Assembly (NCBI GenBank): GCA_023101725.1
Contig: JALJCO010003967.1
Span: 1 to 64,000, forward strand
Length of the DNA: 64,000 nt
From: Atherinomorus stipes
Taxonomy: Eukaryota > Chordata > Actinopteri > Atheriniformes > Atherinidae
Reading direction: 5' to 3'
Under the pieces are notes generated by a model, which made no database searches, was not told where the DNA came from, and saw nothing but the letters and a program-made list of their open reading frames with translations. The position numbers were made by a program, and so were the translations under genes. Positions 46,701 through 58,900 of the stretch are shown here, piece after piece (the stretch's first letter is position 1; the number at the start of each line of letters is the position of its first letter).

Positions 46701-49700
46701 CACGTAGAATCCAGCTACGCCTTCCTCCTTAAAAATCTTGATGAAAGAACTCAGCATCCCCCTGCAAACATGCAACACAGATAAACCGTGATCATTAACT
46801 GGAAATAAACACGATATTCCACTGCCCCTGGAACGGGGAGGGAAAGGATGGTTCTTCCGTTACACAACATGGAGCCTTCCTTACTTGCACAAGAGGAAGT
46901 TTGAAAAGAAAAAAAAAGTTCTGAAGAAAACAACTATTTTGGTCTAAACTGCATGAGAATATTTTTTAAAGCTGAACAGATGACAGAGTGGAGGAGAAAG
47001 CATTTCTCTCTGGTAGGTCATGGATCTGCAGCAGCCAGAATTATTCAGCCCCTGCTGCAAATAAGCTTTATTCACAAAAATCAACAAATAAGCAACTGAC
47101 TGCAGCAAACAAATCAAACAAGAATATTTTGAATAACCCAACGCAACTAATATTACAGGTGGTTTCTCTTAATTCTAGGGATGCACGATATTGGTATATC
47201 CGATGCAAAACTAATAGGATATGTGCATTATATCCTAGAACGACCTGGATTTTCTTCTCCCTGAGAAAAGAAGAAGAAAGAAAACAATACCCAAAAACAG
47301 GGGATATTTGGTTATTACACAAATGAGCGTGTATAAACTCTGTTCACACAGAACATCCTAAAAGAAACTGTCTTCAGAAGTTTTAAAGTCTGTAAAAAAA
47401 TTTGGAAGAAAATTTTTTAAATTTTTTTTAGACTTTGGAAACAGTGACCTAATCTGTTAAATATCGATGTCCGATACTCAGTTTTAAGGCCGATATAAGC
47501 CGATACAGATAATGGGCTGATTATATCGTGCCTCCCTACCTAATTCAGCAGAAAATGTCGCCTTTACTGACCAGTGCAGTCTGAGAATGATGCAGCCCTT
47601 CCTGACTTACCTTTGATAACCAGCAGAGCTTCTGCAGGTCTGACTGCAGACATGAAGCATGACCTGACAGCAGCTTCCTGCAGCGTCCTGGAGAATCTCA
47701 GACCATCTTCATGGACGAAGGCCTCCAGCTCTCTCTTCCTTTTTTATCCCACCACAGATTTTCAGAGGTTCCAGTCTGTGATGTCACTCTGGTATCTTCT
47801 AGGACTTCCTCTGAAACCAGTCTGGGTGGAGACCGAGGTCTGCTTGGAATCGTGGTCTTGTAGGAGGTCTGATGATGCCCCAGCTTCATCTTACTCACCA
47901 GTGACAGGACATTTTCTCTCCAGGTTTCCTGATACTGACTGAATCCATCTTTCCCTCTACACACTGCAGGTTTCCAGAGGAAGCCGAGCAGCCCAGACCA
48001 TGACTGAGCCACCACCGCGCTTCACTGTAGGCAGGGTCTTCTTTCCTTTTCTGATCCAGAGGCCAGAAAACTTCCAGCTTTGTTTTATCACAGAACAGAA
48101 TCCTAAACCTCTCTGACTCGTTTATACGGTGGTGAGGGAACGTAGCGACCGTTCTTGTGCCTTTGGGTCAGCGGTCGTGTCGTCTGGAAGTTCGGTGCAG
48201 GAGCTTTTCAGTGTTTAGTGTCTAGACTCATGAGGAATTCTGTTCAGGATTGAATCATCCTGAGAGAGCAGCGGTCATTAAAGTAACATTTTGAACTGAA
48301 TCAGGAGAAACCATCATAATATTAGTTGTGTTGAGTCAAAATATTATTTGATTTGTTGGAAACAGTTGCTGATTTTTACATTTTGCCAATAAACCTTATC
48401 TAGAGTGGAGGTTGAATAATTTTGATTGCAACTGTATCACGTCAGTATGCAGCAAAATCTCTGAGGAATGTTTCCAACACCTTGTTGGATCTATGACACC
48501 AGGAATTAAAGCAGCTCTGAAGGAAATGGGAGACCAACACAGCACCAGCAGGTGGACCTGATGCAGAGGAAGGTGAATCTCTCTTGGTTCTGGATCAGAA
48601 CCATTGTCTTTCATGACATTGTTGGTTATAACAGCAGTTAAATATTAAATATCTTTGATACTAATATTGATGTTTTACAGTTTCAATATGAGATTCATGT
48701 CAAATATAAATATATTCTGGATTAATTTATGGGAATAGTCACATACCCTGATATCATTAACTTCATATCAGATGTTCAACCAGTAAAAGATTTCATTCAT
48801 CAGAAGTGGGATGTCTGAGCAATTGATCAATGTTTGCTTCATTTTCACAGGAAAAACATAAATATTCTGAAGCAAGCAGGCCTCAGTTTGCTGATTAATG
48901 GGAACTTCAACTCCAGAAATGTAAGAATTAGAACATAAAGGAGTTATTGTGCCGTCTCACCTGTATTTTACCTCTCTGCCAACAAACTGGGCCATACAGC
49001 GAACTGAAATGACTGCCAAAGGAGAGAAAACAAACATGAGACAAACAGCTCCGTATCTCCTGCAGTATTAGCTCTAAAAAGACAGACAACCACAACGTAG
49101 ACAGAAATACATGCAAAAATTATCATTTTTCTTTGTGGTGTCAATGAACAGTGATGAAACAGCAGTGTTTTCTCTCAGTTATTGTAACGTTAACTCCTGA
49201 ATATAATGTTGTGTCATTCCTATTGTTTACACGGTGTTAACATTATCTGCCTCTGCTGTTCTCATCTCTGACATGAAGAAGAAATACTTTGTTTGGGACG
49301 CTTTCAGCTGAAGATCTGAGCTTTTAACTAGGGATGTTCAATATTGGCTTTTTTTTTTTAACCGATATCCAATATTCTCCAAATTTTAAATTACAATATC
49401 CGATATCAACCGATACCGATATATATATATTTCATATTGTGAGAGATACAACTATATTCTGCTCCGAAAGCAAAGATCCCCAAATATCCTTAACTCAGCC
49501 AGAGGAGTTCATGTTGGACATCTGGCTACCAGATATCAGATACTAGCAGGTATTAGATACTACTAGGGCTACTACTACTATATCACGATATATCTTTTTT
49601 AGATGATGATATATGATATATCACGGTATTTTTATCCTAATTTGTCTGAATGTTTCATTTCATATCAAGCACCTGTTTTTTAGTATCTAAACGAGAGCCC

Positions 49701-52700
49701 AACCAATGTGGGATTTTAGGGGCAGATGCTGATACTGATAAAGGGGTCTGAAAAAAAACAACGAAAAAAACCAAAACAAAACAAACAATATCTGATATAT
49801 AAGCTGATATCCAATACTGGCTGATATTGGCTAGTATCCAACATGGACCAGTGTATATGAAATAAGAACATACAGACTGTAGATTGTAGATTGCAATGTA
49901 ACAGCTTTTACAATATCTAAACATAGAATTGCTACTATAATCTGGAGCCTTTTAAAAAGTAGTTTAATGAAAACATTAAACCCATGAGCTCCAGTAAAAC
50001 CTTCATGAAGTGGAGTCAGACGCTGGATAATAGTCTCATATTAATAGTGGCCAATGATGTTAAAAGTTGCATATTTATCTCTATTTTATACTAAGTTGCA
50101 TTTATCTCTGTTTATCTCACAAAGAAGCAACTTACACAGTGTTAAAATGCTAACATGGTCGCTAAAACTAGCGCATATAAAACCCGACTGCTCTCCTTAA
50201 TGCGCCCCAAACAGCGTGTTTCTGTGAGGACGTTTAAAAGTCACAATATCACATTCCAATGCTGATATCGGCCAATAATCTCAGTAAGCCAATAATATCG
50301 TACATGACTATTTCTAACCACTTGTAAGCTCTTATTTCTGCTCCTGTGAAGTGTTACTGTCGACTGACGAGGTGGTTGTAAATGTCATGCTGAGTTAATC
50401 AGGCAGCAACATCTCCGTCTCTTGGCAGTTTTGGAGGTTTGTAAACCAGGATTTTGGAAAATCACAAGGGTCTTGAGCAGCAACAAGTGCAGATGCATCA
50501 AAATATGTCTGTCTGACCTGCCCACATAAACGCTGCACTGCATTCAAAATAGGGATGCACGATATAATTGGCCCCCTATCGGTATCGGCCAAAATCGGCC
50601 TTAAAACTGAGTATCAGACATCGGCCACTCCATCGATATTTAACAGATATTTAACCGATCAGGCTGCTGTTTCTAAAGTCTAAAAAAAACCCAAACTTCT
50701 TTTTTTTACAGACTTTAAAACTTCTACAGACAGTTTCTTTTAGGATGTTTTGTGTGAACAGAGTTTATACACGCTCATATTGTTTTGTTTTTTTTTTTTA
50801 TCAGGGAGAAGAAAATCCAGGTGGTTCTAGGATATAATGCACAGACTTGTTATACATAACACAAGCTAAAGTATTTTTCTAATTTTGCACAAGGAATGAA
50901 TATTAAATAATTTATTTTTCAGCTTTAATATCGGTATCAATATCAGTTATTTGCCACAAGTTTTAGAATATCAGCATATCAGATATCGGCCAAAATTCCA
51001 ATGTCATGCATCCCTAGTTAAATAGTGTAAAGTAGGGCTGCACGATTCTGGTAAAAATGTGAATCGTGATTTGTTTTTGCTTAAAATTAAGATCACGATT
51101 CTCTGAAACGATTTTTTTTCCCTAAAAGTATTTATTGCACAAATAAACTTTAACAAAACAAACAAAACAACTTATTCAATAGGTTCAAAATAAAGCATGT
51201 GTTTGCACAAGAGCTTTGTTGGAGCATTTCTTTGGCAGATGCATAGCTGTAGTTCTTTAACATTGGTTAGGGGGTGGGGAGGCAACGGCAGTGTTGCATT
51301 TGAGGGCGCTTGAAAAAATCTGGGAAGAATGGAAACTTATTTGTGATAAGCTCGTCATTAAAAATGTTTCAGAATTCTTGTGGGTAGAATTGAGATTGCA
51401 TGTATGTGTGAATTGAGATCACAATCTTTTAACGATTAATTGTGCAGCCCTAGTGTAAAGTCATCTAAATCCGTCATAAATGAAGCAGCTCCGTAGCAAG
51501 TACAGAGTCCCCGGCTAGCTTTCTGCCCCCCAGCATGGCTGCATGACCGAACAAAGTCACGTGACTAGGGATGGTCGGTAGTCGTGCAGCACGTTTCAGG
51601 TAGGTTGCGCCGTCACTGTTGCATGCTCTATGTAGGTCAGCAAAGGCTCTACATGAACCTCATAGCTGACGTACAGCCGGTCTCAACCAAAGACTGTAAA
51701 GAATATTTGATGATTGACAGCCAAGCTAACGCTAACCGAGCTAATCCAAGTGAACAGGAACAAATGAAGACAGGCGGTTTATGAAACGCAACTCGTGTGA
51801 GCAGATGTTACGCAATACTCAGCTCGTTGACATCATCGGCTAGATGTCTGTGAATCTCAGACTTCAGTTATCCCGTGCAAATGTGCAACAGAAAAACAGG
51901 CATAGGGGTGTAATTTGTTTATCATATGTGGTCCAAAGGTAATACTGATCCCGTCAGAATAGGGCTTCACACGATGAGACGGAAGTACAGCGCAAACCAG
52001 GTCATCATTTCTGATCGCCATTAGAAAGTGTTACCTTACTCTACCTGCATTATAATAAACCCAAACTTCTATAAAGGTGTTTTCAGGATCTAACCACCGT
52101 ATTTCATCAGAAATGGTGAGCTGGGCTGTACTGTGTTTCTGTCTCATCATCTAAGACGTCAAACAGAAAAGAACTCACTATCACCCCCTGTGGTCACACA
52201 TTTTCACGGGTCACAGGTTTTGCTGTAACACCGGGATCCAGGACACACTCAGGACACACTTTTCAGTGGACAGACTTTGAGGACATACCATGAAAAGGAT
52301 GCGTTGCCACTCTGGACAGGCACTGGATGATCATCTCATGTGAGGTCTGAAAAAAACATTTGAAGGAACCAGCTGATATTTTTGTTCCAAAATACATGAA
52401 GCAAACTAACGGAGTCAGATCTCAACTCTAGAGATACATCTTCACTACGCCGTGCAAGTGCTTAAACGCATGAATATTTAACCAATCCCCCGTCTCGGCC
52501 ACACTAGCCTGTCGTTTAAGGTTCCTCTCCCTGGATATTTTTTTACACAAGCAAGTGTGCCGTCGAATTCTTGAATCTCCGGATCTTGGATTGGTGTAGA
52601 CTCGTTAGGCAGGGGCGGAGCTACGGGGGTGGCCGGAGGGGCTGCGGCCACCCCCGTGCTTTAACTCAAAATAAAATAAATAACTGGGAGGCGCTCAAGC

Positions 52701-52886
52701 AGTTACAGAGACCCCAAGATGCAGGAATTGAAAATCCCAGTTTTAAGCTTTTCTCGCTGAGATATTGTGATTGGTGAAAGAAAACTGCTGCTCACTGGAG
52801 AGACCCAAGACTGCTTCCAAACCAATTTCCCTTCTTATTTTAGAAACAAGCCACCCCATCCATACAGTTGGAATTTATCTATCTAG

Positions 52887-52948
<62 letters not shown>

Positions 52949-55900
52949 ATATATGTTAGTGTTGTCAGAAAAATAGATTCTCAGATACTAATTGATTCAA
53001 AAAATTTGTATCTAGTTAGATAATTAGCATGGGTATTGATATTTAAATGCCACTTCGGCATCTGCCAGTCTTGGAAAACATCAGCCACCTCTGCCCTTTT
53101 AAACAGGCACTGATGCAGGCAGCCCCTCCCCTACAGCATCTCCCTGGAGGACCCATTGTTTACTGTCTGGCTAACTTGGCAACTTTAGACCTCTCTGTTA
53201 ACTTTTTTGTTTCAATAAGTAACTAGCGATAAATCCAGTGGTACTGGAGACTCGTGCAGACTGACGTGAAAACGCGCATCATTTATTTTTCTCAATGAGC
53301 TGAGGCGGCTACCGCAGCCCCCCCCCCCGTAGAAGCATGAGCTTCGTGCCCGCGCAGCAGCATCTCAGCTTCACCCCAACTAGTTTAGCTGTTCTATTGT
53401 TGGAGACTGCATTTCTGCACAAACTAGATCTTAAAAATAATTTATTTTCTATTTTTACAGTCTTTTCTCACATATATTCATACATTTTTGTTGTGTTGTT
53501 TGGATTGTTATTTGATTTTATTGGGGGTGGGGGTTTCCTCCTTCAGTATTATAAATAGTATTGACCACCATCTTTAGTATCGGTATCGAGAATGAAAACG
53601 GTGTAAACGATGCATTGTGTGTGTGTGGACAGGTATACGTTTGGTGGGATTTGCCCTGTATAACCCGTTAGCGTAGAGGTAACCAAAAATACGATTCATG
53701 AATGTGTTGTTTATCACACACACTAAACGTGGCTGCTGTTGTCATGGCGACATTGTTACATGGTCATTGTGATTTTTCTAGCTTAAACTGCAGAGACGTC
53801 CAGTTGGTTCAGCTGGAATAAAACTACCTGGCAATGACGTCACCAGCTCTCAGCCGCTCAGAGGAACGACAGAACTGGAAAGCGTATTTTCTTTCACTTC
53901 AAACCTTTTTAGTAGATCTTAACTGGAGCAGAGCATTTCTTCAGGAGCTGCTGACCTCTCACCTCTCTCATCACTTTCCTGAGGGAAGTCTGCTGTTCGT
54001 CTTTCTTTGACCGAAGCTGCACCTGCTGAGTAAAAAGACCAACATAAATGTATAAACCTTCACATCACAGAGTAAAAACTAAATAAAGGTGAGATGGAAA
54101 TGAGGACTGAGACGATCTGTGGTGTATAAACACAATAAAGTTGAAGATGCAGAAATGTAGAAAAAGGCTGTGTAGTGAAACGGTTTTCTCCAGCTGACAC
54201 TGGTTTTTATGCTCACAGAAACAGCTTAAACACTCGTCATCTATTTGGAGGAGAAACTGATGAATGAGCCGACAAGTTCATCAACAAGCTGGCGAGTGAT
54301 TCAGGAAGAGGCAGGTTTTAGAGCACAGATGACAGCATTTTTAAATGACTCAAATCATTTTCTGTAAAATAAGTTTTCATATCAGCACATGTGATCATGT
54401 TTTATAGGTTGACATTATCAGCTGATCTGATCAGCCCATTACAATATTGAATTTCCCTCCTGGGATAAATAAAGTAGTTTTCATTTCATGTCATTTTCCT
54501 GTGTCAGTCGGGCTTGTTTTTCTAACATAAATCCGTCTCACTGGTTTTCTTCACATCATCCATCCAAAAGTGAGAACACACCTCAGTTAAAGACTGAGTA
54601 AAGAATCATTAATACACATATTTTGCACCAAAAAAACCCCAACAACATAAATTCAGGTTGTTTAGATGTTAAAATCAGTTCATGTCTGTTTTTATGTGAG
54701 GTCAGTAGCTGATAGTCACCTGTTGTTGTGTTTACATCCCTTCCAATAGGAACTAAAGCCTGAATCACTGCCTGACAGGGTTTCCACTCTTTTCTTTTGT
54801 TTTCCAGGACTTTTCCAGGACTTTTCCAGCTGCAGCGACGAAGCAGAGACAAAATGAAGACAAAACGGCAACGAAGCAAAGACAAAGCAGCGACGACACG
54901 GCAACGAAACTGTGACGAAGCTGCGACGAAACGGTGACTTAGCTGCGACGAAGAAAAGAAAAAGCGGTGACGAAACGGCAACAGATCAAAGACAAAGTGG
55001 CAACGACATGGCAACGAAACGGCAACAAAGCTGCGACGAAACAGTGATGAAATGGCAAAAGATCTGTGACAAAGCTGCAACAAATCTGTGACAAAACGGC
55101 GATGAAGCTGTGACGAGACGGTGACAGAGCTGCGACGAAGCTGCAACGAATCTGCGACAAAACGGCGATGAAGCTGTGACGAGACGGTGACAGAGCTGCG
55201 ACGAAGCTGCAACGAATCTGCGACAAAACGGCGATGAAGCTGTGACGAGACGGTGACAGAGCTGCGACGAAGCTGCAACGAATCTGCGACAAAACGGCGA
55301 TGAAGCTGTGACGAGACGGTGACAGAGCTGCGACGAAGCTGCAACGAATCTGCGACAAAACGGCGATGAAGCTGTGACGAGACGGTGACAGAGCTGCGAC
55401 GAAGCTGCAACGAATCTGCGACAAAACGGCGATGAAGCTGTGACGAGACGGTGACAGAGCTGCGACGAAGCTGCAACGAATCTGCGACAAAACGGCGATG
55501 AAGCTGTGACGAGACGGTGACAGAGCTGCGACGAAGCTGCGACGAAGCTGCAACGAATCTGCGACAAAACGGCGATGAAGCTGTGACGAGACGGTGACAG
55601 AGCTGCGACGAAGCTGCAACGAATCTGCGACAAAACGGCGATGAAGCTGTGACGAGACGGTGACAGAGCTGCGACGAAGCTGCAACGAATCTGCGACAAA
55701 ACGGCGATGAAGCTGCGACGAAACGGTGACGAAGCTGTGATGAAACGGCAACGAAGCTGCAATGAAAGTGATGAAACGGGGACGAAACGGCGACAGAGCT
55801 GCGACGAAGCCGCAACAGAATGGCAACGCAACACAACAAAGCCGTGATGGAATGGCGACGAAATGGCAAAGAAGCGGAGACGAAACAGTGATGAAGCTGC

Positions 55901-58900
55901 GACGAGGTCTTTGCTTCATCGCCGTTTTGTCACCGTCGACGGAGCTGCAACAATACGGCGACAAAAAGGCAACGAAAAGGTGATGGAATGCGACAACACT
56001 GCGAAGAAACAGCAACGAAGCTGCAACGAAAGGGCGACGACACAGTTACGGAGCGGCGACGAAGTTGTGACAAAGTTGTGTCGAAGCTGCGACGAAGCAG
56101 CGAAGAAACAGTGACGAAGCTGAGAGGAAGAATCATTTCCCAGGACAATTTAAACTTTTCCAGGACATTTTACTCTTTTTCCATGTGTTCTCCATGACTG
56201 GAAAAATGTTTAATCATTTTCCAGGTTTTCCAGGATGCGTGAGAACCCTGCATGGACCTCAGTCCTTGAACACATCACTCTTATCCATAAATGCCTCCAC
56301 TGGCCTCTTTTTCAGGTTCATACTGTTATCAGAATCGTCCTCCTCACTTTCAAAGCTCACTCCTCATCCACATTTTTTTCTGAACTCCTTTCTTCTAAAC
56401 GGTCAGATCATCTTAACCAGTTTAAATGTGCTCCACTTAGCTGTAGGCTACTGAGTACATTTAAAGGCCTCCTTCCACTGAAAACCCATTTAACTTGCTC
56501 CTTCTGAAATACGGAGGGTTTCCCCTTGTTTACTTACACATGCTGACTTGCTAGCGTTGCGTTCCCCCCAGTTGGCTGTGCTTTCTCATCAGAGAAACCA
56601 TACAAAGAAAAGAGTGAATCGGGAACAGCCTTGCACTTCTACGTCACATTGCAAATAGCGTATCCCACGTGGGGTTTCTATCTGTCCATTGGAAGGCAGG
56701 TAACCCTCCACTACACACTAGAAGTAAAGACGGCACGACTGTAGCTTCGGAGTTGAGAAGCTAATTAGCTAACTGTTTGTTAGCATGGCGGAACAAACTT
56801 GTTTGTCGGCTCTATTTCCTGTCTGTAGCGAAATAAGAGCGGAGGGCGGAGCTTCCTTCATACATTGATGGGAGGCAGCCAATCAGACGGAAATTCATGA
56901 GAAGGACCCGGAAAAGCTGCCGTTGGACCACAAGCCTCTCTTCTAGTATACAAATACAGCTGGATACAAAGATACCAGAAGGTTTTTTTTAAACAGAAAC
57001 GATGCAGAATGCATTCAATAATAATGGAGAACACAGAAATATTAATGAAATGACCATGGAAGTACAACTTTAAAAGGTTGCACGATTATTTCAGGTTCAT
57101 TCAAACTTTTTTGGGACAAATGTAAGGCCAAACATTTGTCTCAGTCCTTGCTTACCTGTTTAACTTTGCCCCTGACCACAGTGGAGATGGCACTGGATAT
57201 GATGCGTGGTGAAAGACCGCGGAACAACCCCATCTTTCCATCCACATCCATGATATGCTGTGCTGAAAACAAACTCATTTCAGTTGCGCTTAACTTGTCC
57301 AGTCAGTCATTCATTAACAGCAATTCACCTACCATAGGAGAAGAAGCCAGGCAGGTATAAGACTCTTCTTCCAAACATAGTGGTGCCCACAGTTGGAGGG
57401 AGAGGTTCATGCCCCACCTGGAAAGAAGAAGGACTGAGATTAAACAATAATATACGGCAAGAACAGTCAGTGTGGTTCAAAAGCTGTGGCCAATCATTGC
57501 AGAATGGATTCAGGACGTATTCACAGCTTTCTGTCTTGTCAACTCTTTATTTTACTGTTAAACCTTATACTCAATCATTTCCCACGGTGATGCACAATAT
57601 TATCGGCCCGATATCTGTGTCGGCCAATATTTTTCTCATTTCATTTGTTTATTTGATAGGGCCAGAGCATATATATATAAAAAAAAACAACTTCCAAATA
57701 CGCCAGATTTAGTCAAAAGGCTAGTTTTTATCTGTTGTTCCGAGCCAGATGTTAAAGGGGAAGTTCAGGATTTTTGACACAGGGCCTCATTTACAAGTGA
57801 GCCAGAATGCTACTTATCACTGAAGACAGTTTCAACATATTTCATCCCGTTATTCTAGTTCCAGGAGGTCGCAGGTGCTAATGCTAGTGTAAGTCAATAG
57901 GAATCTGCTAGCCTGTCATTAAAACCAATCTTATCCACTCCACAGAACATCTGAAGACATATCAGCAAGCCTGTCTGTGTAAATGCCGTGTTAAACTAGT
58001 AAACTCGTGTGTTTAACAAGTAAAACTAGCCTTGTGTGACAAATTTTGCATTACATATTGAGGAACTAGTTTCTTACCAGCTGCGGAATGATATACTTTG
58101 CTTCCAGGTGGTAGTATTACTACCTTTGTCAGTGTATTGCGGTTCGTAGCTATGGTGACAGCTAGTTTGATGAAAAAAGTTCAAAATTGTCTTCAAAATC
58201 CGACATTTCCTCATGCCTTTCAGACATGGCCGTAGTTTTGACTGTATATTTGTGAGATCAAATTCCTTCATGCATGTAGCAGCAGATGACATCACTCTGC
58301 CAAATACAGGAAGTAAAACTTTGTAAAGTTTCTAAGCAGCAACAGTCAAAATGCAACGAAATGCAACGTTAGTTTTATTTGTAACATTATTCTATTAACA
58401 CGGCATTTACACAGATAGTCTTCAGTTATAAATGATTTGCTTCAGATGTTCTGTGGAGTGGATAAGACTGTTTTTAATGACAGGCTAGCAGATTCCTATT
58501 GACTTCCACTAGCATTAGCATTGGTGACCTCCTGGAACTAGAATAACGGGATGAAATATGTTGAAACTGTCTCAACGTGAGCCAGGAGTATCCTGGCTCA
58601 CTCGAAAATGAGGCCCCATGTCAAAAATTCTGAACTTCCCCTTTTAGGCTCCCTGAAATGAGGAAAAACAGAAATATCAAATTGTAAATGAAAACAGTTG
58701 TCAGTAAAATTAACCGATATATAACAGGTGGTGATTGTGGTGAACCCACGGAAAGCGGCCTTTTGTATGTTTCTTCTTTTTCTTCTTTTTTTTTTAAATC
58801 CATGGGGCATGGGAACGATATGACAACATTTTTGTGTGATGACTTGAAAAAGGAAAAAAATTTACAGGTAAAAAAACCCAAACCTTTTGTTTGCTGCTAT

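Larger units (their letters stand above)
47036..48436. mobile_element. Tc1-like transposon, copy 2, carrying a nested MITE (mtch1 intron 6)
   Basis: Left inverted repeat from about 47036 (GAATTATTCAGCCCCTGCTG, then CAAATAAGC) pairs with the right repeat ending TTGAATAATTTTGATTGCAA, then CTGTA at 48436. Sequence parallels copy 1 at 11261-12444 throughout, except for a hAT MITE inserted at 47176-47538. The outermost left bases are missing. Confidence 0.8.

Noticed and set aside
54583..55869. A 428-codon minus-strand open frame, plus 358- and 282-codon frames in the other minus frames
   Set aside because: All three follow the 11-bp/66-bp minisatellite. Since 66 is a multiple of 3 and the monomers lack stops on that strand, all frames stay open. 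The products are low-complexity and have no known domain.
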